The notes beneath the pieces are model-generated. The model saw only the letters and a program-made list of their open reading frames with translations. It was not told the origin of the DNA and did not search any database. DNA of 64,000 nucleotides. It comes from Chryseobacterium sp. StRB126 (GTDB lineage: Bacteria > Bacteroidota > Bacteroidia > Flavobacteriales > Weeksellaceae). The position numbers were made by a program, and so were the translations under genes. Of this stretch, positions 49,939 through 58,090 are shown in pieces (positions within the stretch are counted from its first letter, which is position 1; every line of letters begins with the position of its first letter). Location: the NCBI RefSeq assembly GCF_000829375.1, contig NZ_AP014624.1, forward strand, positions 434,001 through 498,000, given 5' to 3'.

Positions 49939-52488
49939 ATGAAAAAAATATTATTAATGTTCTGGATCCTGTACGGCTTCTTCATGGGGCTTTCACAGGC
50001 TCCTGAAAAAATGAGCTATCAGGCAGTTGTGAGAAACGGATCTGGGCAACTGTTAACCAATCAAGGAATTGCCATTAAGGTAAGTTTATTACAGGGCTCT
50101 CCTGCAGGTACACTTGTCTACTCTGAACGCCTCACTGGAAATACGAATGCCAACGGACTTATCACTATGGAAATAGGAACAGGAACGGTTTTATCAGGAA
50201 TATTTTCTTCTATCGATTGGACTTTGGGAAACTATTATTTAAAAACAGAAACCGATCCTTCAGGAGGAACAAACTATACGATAGCGGGAACGAGTCAGTT
50301 ATTGAGTGTTCCATATGCTATGTATGCAAAATCTGCAGGTGGTGGTGGAGGCAGCTTTGCCATTCCATACACCAATACAGTCAACAATCCATCTACTCTA
50401 TTCTCTTTAATAAATGATGGAGACGGAACTTCATTGGAAGGGATTAATAATACAACCACCTCTAGTATTGCTGCCGTGAGAGGAATTGTAAGCAATACGG
50501 CACCAGGAGGATTTTCCACCGGAGTTCGGGGAATTAACAATGGTACAGGTGGACTGGGAATTGGCGTCTGGGGAAGCCAGGCAGGAAGTGGATGGGGGGT
50601 GTATGGAGTAACCCCTAATGGATTGGGAGTATACGGAAACGCAAGCGCTAACGGAACGGGAGTGTATGCCAACAGTAATACGGGAACAGGGCTTACAGCA
50701 ACCAGTAACAATGGAATCCCTGCGAGTATTTCGATATTCAATAATGCCAATAACAATAATGCACTTAGTGTTTCTACCGTAGGAAACGGAACGGTTGTAA
50801 ACGTCACAACATCAGGAAGTGGAGCTGGGGTAAACAGCACTACAGGAAGCGGTTTTGCGATACACGGAAGCACCTCAGCCCAAACTTCCGCGGGTATTGT
50901 AGGTGATAATACCGGAGCCGGTGAAGCTATTGTTGGTAGGACAACCAGTGATATCGCCGGAGCCGTGGTAGGCCGAAATGATGGTGGCGGGTATGGAGTA
51001 AGAGGATTTGTAGCTACCAGTACTGCAGGAACCGGTGTTGGGGTTTATGGACAGGTAGGTTTAAATAATAGCACAGGACGGGCTGGTAGATTTGAAAATT
51101 TTAATCAAACAAATACTGACGCTAATACTTTTGAAGTGCTATCTAACGGAAATGGAAACATCCCCGATAACACCAAAGGAAATGCCGCCTCTTTCCTACT
51201 CGATAATAACAATAGCGTTGGAGCTGCCGTAAGAGGAGAAGTAAATACTATTTTCGGAAATTTTGGTGCAGCGGCTGTCTTTGGAGTTTCTTCAGGTACT
51301 GGAGGACGTGCCGGATTATTCTATGCAAGTAATCCTGCCGGAAACGGAGCGTCACTTATCGCTTTAACTGATGGAAACGGAAATGCAATCACTGCTAATG
51401 CAGGAAAAGACGGAAACGGTGTTGAAACCAATATTGATGGGGCAGGAAATGCACTGTATGCATGGGTCCCTTCTTTTGCAACCGGAAGAGCCGGCAGATT
51501 TGAAATCTTCAACGACAATAATACAAGTGATGTAGTAACGGTAAAAACTGTAGGAAATGGTATTGCAGGAAATTTCAAAGTTGACAGGACAACCGGAACC
51601 TCCGCTGCCGTAAAAGGTGAAGTCAATTCACAGTTTGCTAATTTCGGAACGGCAGGAGTTTTTGGTCTTTCTTCTGGTACAGGAGGATATGGTGGGCTTT
51701 TCTACGCCAGTAATGCCGCTGGAAACGGTCCTTCATTATTAGCTCTAACTGATGGAAATGGAAATGGAATTACAGCCAATGCAGGCGGAAGTGGTGATGG
51801 TATTGAAGCTTCGTGTGATGGAAACGGAAACGCCATCTCTGGTTTTATTCCCAACTTTGGTACCGGTAAAGCAGGTAGATTTGCCAACTTCAACAATAGT
51901 AACGGCCAGCCGGTAGTACATGTAACTACAACCGGTACAGGCTCTACTCTACTTATCAATCATCAGGGACCATCCGGAAACATTGCGATCTATCAAAGTG
52001 CATCCGTGAATGTTGCCCGTATCAATAAATCCGGAACAGGGTTCTTCAACGGAGGAACACAAAATAGCGGTGCAGACGTAGCAGAAGCATTTGATGTAGA
52101 AGGAGCCATTTCCGAATATGAAGCTGGTGATATATTGGTTATTTCCACAAACTCTGACAGAACTGTAGAAAAATCTTCAACCCCTTATTCCACTCTTGTT
52201 GCCGGTGTATACGCAACCAAACCTGGAGTACTTTTAACAGAGGAGCATATTGATACAGACATTTCCAATAAAGTTCCTATGGGTGTTATTGGGGTTATCC
52301 CAACCAAGGTATGTCTTGAGAACGGAAGAATAAAAAGAGGCGACCTTCTGGTTACCTCATCCCAAGCTGGCATTGCCATGAAAGCCAATCCTAAAAAGGT
52401 AAAAATAGGACAGGTCATCGGAAAAGCTCTTCAGGATTATAACCAAAAAGAGGTTGGAAAAATTCAAGTATTAGTCAACATAAAATAA
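49939..52488 (+). CDS. Large repeat-rich secreted protein, tail-fibre-like, with C-terminal peptidase-G2-like region
   Basis: An 849-residue exported protein (signal 1-20). Residues about 20-135 form the conserved head (PEKMSYQAVVRNGSGQLL, SLLQGSPAGTLVYSE, YTIAGTSQLLSVPYAMYA-type) seen on many Bacteroidota surface proteins. The middle (about 140-700) is Gly/Asn/Thr-rich, with long repeats anchored by TG(R/K)AGRF at residues 379, 515 and 642, suggesting a beta-helical or fibre structure. The C-terminus (about 715-849) starts SGADVAEAF and contains DILVIS, VPMGVIGVIPTKV and GDLLVTSSQAGIAMKA, as in intramolecular-chaperone or peptidase-G2-type tail-fibre ends. It has no sorting domain of its own. 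Ends 6 bases before the next gene. Confidence 0.82.
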   Translation: MKKILLMFWILYGFFMGLSQAPEKMSYQAVVRNGSGQLLTNQGIAIKVSLLQGSPAGTLVYSERLTGNTNANGLITMEIGTGTVLSGIFSSIDWTLGNYYLKTETDPSGGTNYTIAGTSQLLSVPYAMYAKSAGGGGGSFAIPYTNTVNNPSTLFSLINDGDGTSLEGINNTTTSSIAAVRGIVSNTAPGGFSTGVRGINNGTGGLGIGVWGSQAGSGWGVYGVTPNGLGVYGNASANGTGVYANSNTGTGLTATSNNGIPASISIFNNANNNNALSVSTVGNGTVVNVTTSGSGAGVNSTTGSGFAIHGSTSAQTSAGIVGDNTGAGEAIVGRTTSDIAGAVVGRNDGGGYGVRGFVATSTAGTGVGVYGQVGLNNSTGRAGRFENFNQTNTDANTFEVLSNGNGNIPDNTKGNAASFLLDNNNSVGAAVRGEVNTIFGNFGAAAVFGVSSGTGGRAGLFYASNPAGNGASLIALTDGNGNAITANAGKDGNGVETNIDGAGNALYAWVPSFATGRAGRFEIFNDNNTSDVVTVKTVGNGIAGNFKVDRTTGTSAAVKGEVNSQFANFGTAGVFGLSSGTGGYGGLFYASNAAGNGPSLLALTDGNGNGITANAGGSGDGIEASCDGNGNAISGFIPNFGTGKAGRFANFNNSNGQPVVHVTTTGTGSTLLINHQGPSGNIAIYQSASVNVARINKSGTGFFNGGTQNSGADVAEAFDVEGAISEYEAGDILVISTNSDRTVEKSSTPYSTLVAGVYATKPGVLLTEEHIDTDISNKVPMGVIGVIPTKVCLENGRIKRGDLLVTSSQAGIAMKANPKKVKIGQVIGKALQDYNQKEVGKIQVLVNIK
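51073..51861 (+). repeat. Two tandem long repeats inside the 849-residue protein gene
   Basis: Two units, 51073-51480 (136 codons) and 51481-51861 (127 codons), plus a partial third start at 51862. Each begins with a TG(R/K)AGRF.(N/I)FN block. Each continues through AAV(R/K)GEVN, NFG.A.VFG(V/L)SSGTGG, LFYASN.AGNG.SL(I/L)ALTDGNGN and ITANAG. Confidence 0.8.
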
Positions 52489-52494
52489 ACCATT

Positions 52495-52905
52495 ATGAAA
52501 ACAGCATATATCATCTCATTATTACTCTTAAGCACTATTATTTATGCTCAGGAAAATAAACAGGCCACTCTTGTGGAAGATCAGACACAAGCTTTGAAGC
52601 AGATTAAAGAGCATGAAGCAAAACTGATGCAGGATGCCAAAGAAAATATAGAAAAGCAAACAGCTCATACAGGATTAACCTCTGACCGAGGACTGGAAGT
52701 AAAAAAACAGGAACAAAAGCCTAAAGTTTCCAACAGCTCAGGAGTTCCCCTTCCCAACACAGCAACACTCGAAGAAATAAAAAGAACAATTCCCAACAGA
52801 CAGGCGTATCATAACACAATAAATTCTAGGAACACAAAATCAATTACCGGACTTCCCAATACTGCAACTTTAGAAGAAATAAAAAAGACAATTCCTAAAA
52901 ACTAA
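52495..52905 (+). CDS. Small exported protein with a duplicated LPNTATLEEIK motif
   Basis: A 136-residue protein with a signal peptide (1-19, ending IIYAQ), a helical charged middle (Gln/Glu/Lys-rich, about 22-75) and two copies of LPNTATLEEIK(R/K)TIP at the C-terminus (45-base units at 52750-52794 and 52852-52896). I do not recognise the family. It is the third gene of the LytTR-adjacent operon and ends before a terminator. The repeated short motif may be a docking or binding peptide; that is a guess. Confidence 0.7.
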   Translation: MKTAYIISLLLLSTIIYAQENKQATLVEDQTQALKQIKEHEAKLMQDAKENIEKQTAHTGLTSDRGLEVKKQEQKPKVSNSSGVPLPNTATLEEIKRTIPNRQAYHNTINSRNTKSITGLPNTATLEEIKKTIPKN

Positions 52906-52966
52906 TAGCCCTAAAAAACCAGTAACCTCAAAAGCTAATAACCTCACTAGATTTTTCAAACAAAAG

Positions 52967-52990
52967 AAGTCCGCTCATTGGCGGACTTTT
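52967..52990. terminator. Terminator between the secreted-protein operon and META gene
   Basis: AAGTCCGC (52967-52974) and GCGGACTT (52981-52988) form an 8-bp stem with a 6-base loop. T runs on both strands suit both convergent units. Confidence 0.8.
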
Positions 52991-53010
52991 ATATTTCAAC
53001 ATTGAGATGA

Positions 53011-53445
53011 TTAATCCCAATCGGCAGCTACAAATTTCATTGTGTTTCCCTGATCATCAGACAACGTCAGAAAGTGTCCTTCTACAGTATATTTTGTCAT
53101 GGTTTCAAATTCCTTCTGAAAAGAGGTTTCCAGATGCATATCCTGGCAGGCTTTCATGGTGCTTACTCCCTTGGAAATCTTCAGGGTTCCACCATTTTTA
53201 AATTCAGAAGTAAAAGACATCTGATTGCAGCCCATGTATGCACTCCCCTGAATCTTACCTTTTTCCATCTTTCCGGTCAGATTAATTTCAGCTTTATGGG
53301 CAATTAACTGATCTCTAGAAAATCCATCTAAAGAAACCAACATCCATTGCCTTTGAATGCTAGGATTTTTATCCGGCATTGCAGAGCAATTGAAAAGGAG
53401 TCCTAAGAATAAAATGGCAAAAAGGGGGAATAGTATTTTTTTCAT
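53011..53445 (-). CDS. META/HslJ-domain lipoprotein
   Basis: A 144-residue lipoprotein (LLFNC, Cys20) with a META domain. It shows RQWMLVSLDG (about 34-43), INLTGKMEKGKIQGSAYMGCNQMS (about 55-78, the conserved GxxGCN-like turn) and ISKGVSTMKACQDMHLETSF (about 89-108), then LTLSDDQGNTMKF. Related HslJ is a heat-inducible outer-membrane protein in E. coli; the function here is unknown. The start at 53445 puts MKK first; an in-frame ATG lies four codons upstream. Confidence 0.88.
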   Translation of the reverse strand: MKKILFPLFAILFLGLLFNCSAMPDKNPSIQRQWMLVSLDGFSRDQLIAHKAEINLTGKMEKGKIQGSAYMGCNQMSFTSEFKNGGTLKISKGVSTMKACQDMHLETSFQKEFETMTKYTVEGHFLTLSDDQGNTMKFVAADWD

Positions 53446-53531
53446 GCTGATTATCATCCCATTTTCGTACCAATCCGGGACAGAATCTCATAAAAATTAG
53501 TAAATTAGCAACACAAAAATTATTTTATAAA

Positions 53532-55736
53532 ATGAAAAGACTATTTCTACTATTCACTTTCTTACTGAGCTTTGCTCAGATGAGGGCGGATGAGGGGATG
53601 TGGCTGCTTATGCTCATCAAAAGACTTAACGGTGTTGATATGCAAAAAGAGGGTCTACATCTTACGCCTGAAGAGATTTATTCAGTTAACAATTCCAGTT
53701 TAAAAGATGCTATCGTAAGTTTTGGTGGTTTCTGTACTGGGGAGATTGTTTCTGATAAAGGACTTTTATTCACGAACCACCATTGTGGTTATGGAGCTGT
53801 TGCTGCTGCTTCTACTCCTGAAAAAGATTATCTGAAAAATGGTTTCTGGGCCATGAAACAGAAAGACGAGTTCAACGCTAAAGATCTTTATGTAAGATTT
53901 TTAGTAAGAATGGATGATGCTACTCAAAGAATCACATCCAAGCTAAACAACAACATGACCGGAGCAGAGAGAAAAGCTGTAATTGATGCTGAAACGAAAG
54001 CCATTCAAACAGAAAACTCTGAAAACGGAAAATATACTGTAGTGGTAAAAGATTTCTTCAACGGAAACGAGTTCTACTATTTCGTATACCAAGATTATAA
54101 AGACGTAAGATTAGTAGGTGCTCCCCCTTCATCATTAGGAAAATTCGGTGGTGATACTGATAACTGGGAGTGGCCAAGACACACTGCAGACTTCACCGTT
54201 TTCAGAGTATATGCTGATGCTGCAGGAAATCCTGCTGAATACTCTCCAAGCAACGTTCCTATGAAGCCTAAGCATTTCTTACCGGTTTCTCTTAAAGGAA
54301 TTAAGCCTGGTGACTTCTCAATGATCCTTGGATACCCTGGTAGAACAAACCGTTATTTGACTTCTTACGGAATTCAGCAGATGGTCAACAAAGACTATCC
54401 GGCTTGGGTTGAAGCTTCTAAAACGGCTATGGACGTAATGAAGAAGTACATGGATAAAGATAAGGCTACTCAGCTTAACTATGCTTCTCAATATGCTTCT
54501 GTAGCGAACTACTGGAAAAACAGACAGGGAACCATTGATGCTGTTAACAAAAACGGCACCATTACTGATAAAAAAGCCATTGAGGACAAGTTTAAAGTAT
54601 GGGCGGCTCAACCAGGAAATACTATGTATGATGGTATCCTAGATGATATTAGTGTATATTACAAACAAACTTCTGACAGAAATGTTGAAAGAAACTACGC
54701 TTCTCAATTCTTTAGAAATGCTAAATATATTTCTCTTGCTTTACAGGTAGGTTCTGTTTTAAAAACTTATGCTGCTCAGGATATGCAGGGAAGACTAGCT
54801 ATGAAAGCTAAAACTGAAGCTGCAATCAAAGCTGCTTATGAAAACTTCAGCCCTTCATTAGAAGGAGATATGCTGGCTTCAATGACTAGCCTTTACCAGG
54901 CAAGAGTAAATAAGGATGTTGCTTCTGCTACAATTTTAGGATTAGATGCTAAAACAATTTCTAACCTTGCTTACTCTTCAATTTTCGCCAACAAGACTTC
55001 TGCTACAAACTTTTTATTAAACCCTGATGCATTAAAGCTTGATGCTGATCCACTTTGGAAAGCAGCAAACGGTATTGTTGCAGATCAGAAAATGAGTAAT
55101 GAAAAATACGTTAAAGTAGATGATAACTTTGCAAAAAACAATCGTCTATTCTTAGCTGGTTTAGTAAAAGCGATGCCTGAGAAGAAATTCTATCCGGATG
55201 CAAACTCTACGATGAGATTAACTTATGGTACGGTAGATAAACTTCCTATCAGAGAAGACAGAAACTACTTCGGAGTTACTGATAACTATTATACAGATAT
55301 GTCTGGTCTTGTTGGAAAATACAAGAAAGGTGATGAAGAGTTCGATTTACCTCAAAGAGTAATTGATCTTTACAACCTTAAAGATTTCGGACAGTATGCT
55401 GATGCAAAAGGTTATATGCCTGTAAACTTCCTTTCTAACAATGACATTACAGGAGGTAACTCTGGTTCTCCGGTAATTGATGGAGACGGAAACCTTATCG
55501 GTATTGCATTTGACGGAAACAGCGAAGCTTTAAGCGGTGATATCGTATTTGAACAAGAATGGCAGAAAACGATCAACGTAGACGTTCGTTTCGTTCTTTG
55601 GACCATTGATAAATTTGCTGGTGCAAGAAGATTAGTTGATGAATTAAAGCTTGTAAGAGATGCAAACACTCCGGCTGATACAAAAACTAAAAACTCAGGT
55701 ACTACAACAACGCCTAAGAAAACAAAGAAAAAATAA
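53532..55736 (+). CDS. dpp7: S46-family dipeptidyl-peptidase, DPP7 type
   Basis: A 734-residue periplasmic serine exopeptidase (signal 1-19, ending MRA) that removes dipeptides from peptide N-termini, as used by Bacteroidota to feed on protein. The S46 signature is present: ADEGMWLL at the mature start, TNHHCGYGA (about 81-89, catalytic His) and GGNSGSPV with catalytic Ser644. The residue 18 after the Ser, which decides specificity in the family, is Gly662 in AFDGN; DPP7 has Gly here and DPP11 has Arg. Preference for a hydrophobic penultimate residue is therefore inferred. The C-terminal tail is Thr/Lys-rich. Confidence 0.94.
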   Translation: MKRLFLLFTFLLSFAQMRADEGMWLLMLIKRLNGVDMQKEGLHLTPEEIYSVNNSSLKDAIVSFGGFCTGEIVSDKGLLFTNHHCGYGAVAAASTPEKDYLKNGFWAMKQKDEFNAKDLYVRFLVRMDDATQRITSKLNNNMTGAERKAVIDAETKAIQTENSENGKYTVVVKDFFNGNEFYYFVYQDYKDVRLVGAPPSSLGKFGGDTDNWEWPRHTADFTVFRVYADAAGNPAEYSPSNVPMKPKHFLPVSLKGIKPGDFSMILGYPGRTNRYLTSYGIQQMVNKDYPAWVEASKTAMDVMKKYMDKDKATQLNYASQYASVANYWKNRQGTIDAVNKNGTITDKKAIEDKFKVWAAQPGNTMYDGILDDISVYYKQTSDRNVERNYASQFFRNAKYISLALQVGSVLKTYAAQDMQGRLAMKAKTEAAIKAAYENFSPSLEGDMLASMTSLYQARVNKDVASATILGLDAKTISNLAYSSIFANKTSATNFLLNPDALKLDADPLWKAANGIVADQKMSNEKYVKVDDNFAKNNRLFLAGLVKAMPEKKFYPDANSTMRLTYGTVDKLPIREDRNYFGVTDNYYTDMSGLVGKYKKGDEEFDLPQRVIDLYNLKDFGQYADAKGYMPVNFLSNNDITGGNSGSPVIDGDGNLIGIAFDGNSEALSGDIVFEQEWQKTINVDVRFVLWTIDKFAGARRLVDELKLVRDANTPADTKTKNSGTTTTPKKTKKK

Positions 55737-55756
55737 TCTCATCTGATCTATTTTTG

Positions 55757-55787
55757 AAACCGTGAAAGTAATTTTCACGGTTTTTTT
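55757..55787 (+). terminator. Terminator after the S46 peptidase gene
   Basis: An 11-bp perfect stem, AAACCGTGAAA (55757-55767) and TTTCACGGTTT (55773-55783), followed by a T-tract. It overlaps the upstream part of the next open frame and so argues against a start at 55762. Confidence 0.9.
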
Positions 55788-55812
55788 ATTTTTGAATATT
55801 AAAATAACGCCC

Positions 55813-56289
55813 ATGAATTCTAAGCCTATATTATTCACAGCCATCATTAAGCAAAACGGAGAAATGAATGCTGCTTTTGTGGAATTTCCTTTTTCAACAG
55901 AAGAATTATTCAACAAAAAAGGACAGGTGAAAATTAAAGTATTGTTTGACGACAAGGTTGAATACCGTGGAAGCCTGGCCAAAATGAAATCTGACTGCCA
56001 CCTATTAGGATTAACCCAAGACATCAGAAAGCAACTTGGAAAAACTTTTGGGGATGAGGTTACCGTTTCTCTTATGGAAGATAAAGAAGAGCGGATTGTG
56101 ACGATTGCTGATGATATTACATCCGCCTTTAATGAAAATCCTGATGCAAAAGAACTATTCGATAAAATGAGCTACACTCATAAGAAGGAATATATCCGTT
56201 GGATTGAAGAAGCTAAAAAACCTGAAACAAGAGAAAACAGAAAGGTAAAAATGATTCAGATGATTATAGAAGGAAAAAAGGGAATATAA
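55813..56289 (+). CDS. YdeI/OmpD-associated family protein with DUF1905 domain
   Basis: A 158-residue cytosolic protein with two parts. The N-terminal DUF1905 domain is about 1-95 (LFTAIIKQNGEMNAAFVEFP, then VKIKVLFDDKVEYRGSLAKM). The C-terminal YdeI-type helical segment is about 100-158 (AFNENPDAKELFDKMSYTHKKEYIRWIEEAKKPETR). Related proteins are implicated in peptide-antibiotic resistance or cell-wall links, but the reaction is unknown. The ATG at 55813 is preferred to 55762, which lies within the previous terminator. A possible -7 TATTTTTG is at 55787-55794. Confidence 0.88.
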   Translation: MNSKPILFTAIIKQNGEMNAAFVEFPFSTEELFNKKGQVKIKVLFDDKVEYRGSLAKMKSDCHLLGLTQDIRKQLGKTFGDEVTVSLMEDKEERIVTIADDITSAFNENPDAKELFDKMSYTHKKEYIRWIEEAKKPETRENRKVKMIQMIIEGKKGI

Positions 56290-56305
56290 ACCACTTATTT
56301 CCCTA

Positions 56306-56587
56306 TTACCATTTTACTTCTGCTTCCAAAAATTGACTTCCTCCTCCATTGGTTACTGTCAAAAAACCATCATAATTAACAACCTTTACCCCAAGATCGT
56401 TAATTATCTCTTTAAAATACCCTTTCATTTTTACATGATCAAACTGCCATAGAAATTGTGCAGACTGCCCTTTTTGATTCTGAAAAACCAATGAATTCAA
56501 CTTATTTTCAACTCCGGATGATTTAAGATCTATCACTACGCTTTCATTGGCCACAAAGTCCTTAGCTAATACCATAAAATTATTCAT
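56306..56587 (-). CDS. Hypothetical 93-residue protein
   Basis: I do not recognise this protein. It has no signal peptide or membrane helix. The sequence has a mixed alpha/beta look (VVIDLKSSGVENKLNSLVFQ, KMKGYFKEIINDLGVKVVNY) and ends WLEAEVKW-like. It is convergent with the YdeI gene, 16 bases away, and upstream holds no clear promoter. A second Met at position 5 is an alternative start. Normal residue composition supports a real gene over chance, but not strongly. Confidence 0.5.
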   Translation of the reverse strand: MNNFMVLAKDFVANESVVIDLKSSGVENKLNSLVFQNQKGQSAQFLWQFDHVKMKGYFKEIINDLGVKVVNYDGFLTVTNGGGSQFLEAEVKW

Positions 56588-56801
56588 TTGCTGTTCTTTT
56601 GATTATCAATTTTTCATTATCCTGGCCAAAGATCTTGATCTGTAGCGACAGAACTCGACGTATTATTTTATAAAGTAAAAATCTCCACAAACCCCACTAA
56701 TTTTCACCATTGTAAAAAATAGTTGATCTTTTTTTGTCAGGATTTCAAAAAGTGTCCGACTACATTCTTAACAGCAAGTTATAACTATAAAAAATTATTT
56801 T

Positions 56802-58022
56802 ATGAAAAAGATCTTTTTTAAAATCACAGCATTCGCTACAGGAATCATCGCTGCATTTACTCTTTTATCATGCAACGATTCAGACAATAACATGATGGAT
56901 AATTCTCTTCAAAGAACGATTACCTTTGAAAATATTGTTACTCCTAAAGACTTTGTAGAAAGTGGAAGCTTTCAGGGAACCGGAGCAGTACCCGTTATTT
57001 TACCTGGGCAATCTGTATTCATAAAGTTTAGTGCAGGAAAAGCACAGGCTCTTATGTTTGCTACTATGTACGGAGCCTCTAAAGATTGGTTCTTTGCTTC
57101 TCAACAACCGGGAATCAAACTTTTCGACACCAGTGGAAAAGCAATTACGGGAGATGTTTCTTCAAGCGTATTACTATGGGATAATGGAACAAAAGACAAT
57201 ACCGGCCAGCCGGAAAGTAAACCCATCACTCAGGTTCCCAATGTAAACGCCCCACAACTGATGAAGCTTAATCTTGACTACAATGAGATGACTTCTGAGT
57301 TTACTCTAACCATCACCAATACTTCAGGCGGAACAGCTAATGAAACGCCTTTTTCTCCCGGAGTTTGGGCTGTTTCCAATTACAATGGCTCTCAACTACT
57401 TAACAGTGCCCCATTCTTTACTCCTAACTCTTTATCCAATCCTGAAATTACGGATATAGCCCAGATGGGAAATATTGATAAAATGAAAGCAAAGCTTAGC
57501 TCTAATACAGGGATTATGACAGGTCTTTCTCCTGCTTTGGTAGTCATTTATCGCGGAGATAAAAACCCAGTCTATGAATTAGGAAAAATGGATAACGGAA
57601 TGGGATTAAAGGAAATTGCTCAATTTGGAAATGTAAGCAAACTTCAAAACAGTTTAAAATCTTTTCCAGGCATTAAAGGAATCTATGTTGCAGGAAATGC
57701 CCCTGTTCCCCCTGGAAATAAGGTCATGATAAGCTTCAAGGCAGATCCAGGCGATAAAATTACTTATGTCACCATGTTTGGTTTTTCCAATGATTGGTTC
57801 TACGCAAATGAGACAAATATTGATGCGGCTATAAAAGGTGATCTTAGTTCAAAAACAGCTTTATTTGATTCCGGCACCGGAGTAGATCAGTATCCAGGAG
57901 CCGGAAACCGTCAGGCTTTATTTGGTGGAACTCCACAAAGTGAGACGATGGTTATTTCAAAGGTTGGAACTCAATATCCTGTTCCGGCTGTACAGAATGT
58001 GATTAAAGTGACCGTGAATTAA
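56802..58022 (+). CDS. Lipoprotein with two spondin-N-like domains
   Basis: A 406-residue lipoprotein (FTLLSC, Cys24). Two tandem spondin-N-type beta-sandwich modules are visible. The first (about 35-190) has FENIVTPKDF, FIKFSAGKAQALMFATMYGASKDWFFA and LWDNGTK. The second (about 225-405) repeats the core as MISFKADPGDKITYVTMFGFSNDWFYAN and LFDSGTGVDQYPGAG. Between the cores are repeated AQ(M/F)GN(I/V) segments, one in each module. Spondin-N domains in bacteria are calcium- or glycan-binding surface modules; ligand unknown. The segment 56588-56801 upstream has no clear promoter. Confidence 0.87.
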   Translation: MKKIFFKITAFATGIIAAFTLLSCNDSDNNMMDNSLQRTITFENIVTPKDFVESGSFQGTGAVPVILPGQSVFIKFSAGKAQALMFATMYGASKDWFFASQQPGIKLFDTSGKAITGDVSSSVLLWDNGTKDNTGQPESKPITQVPNVNAPQLMKLNLDYNEMTSEFTLTITNTSGGTANETPFSPGVWAVSNYNGSQLLNSAPFFTPNSLSNPEITDIAQMGNIDKMKAKLSSNTGIMTGLSPALVVIYRGDKNPVYELGKMDNGMGLKEIAQFGNVSKLQNSLKSFPGIKGIYVAGNAPVPPGNKVMISFKADPGDKITYVTMFGFSNDWFYANETNIDAAIKGDLSSKTALFDSGTGVDQYPGAGNRQALFGGTPQSETMVISKVGTQYPVPAVQNVIKVTVN

Positions 58023-58040
58023 ATTTGTAATTAGGAGTAA

Positions 58041-58071
58041 AAAACCAGACGAAAATTCGTCTGGTTTTTTT
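58041..58071. terminator. Bidirectional terminator between spondin and NRPS-like genes
   Basis: A 13-bp perfect stem, AAAACCAGACGAA (58041-58053) and TTCGTCTGGTTTT (58056-58068), with A and T tracts on either side. Confidence 0.88.
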
Positions 58072-58090
58072 ATGTTGATGTTTCAAAAAG

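Noticed and set aside
50295..50873. 192-codon minus-strand frame opposite the fibre-like protein gene
   Set aside because: It is a Pro/Leu/Val-rich shadow of a Gly/Asn/Thr-rich repeat region; similar shadows occur at 51321 and 51702.
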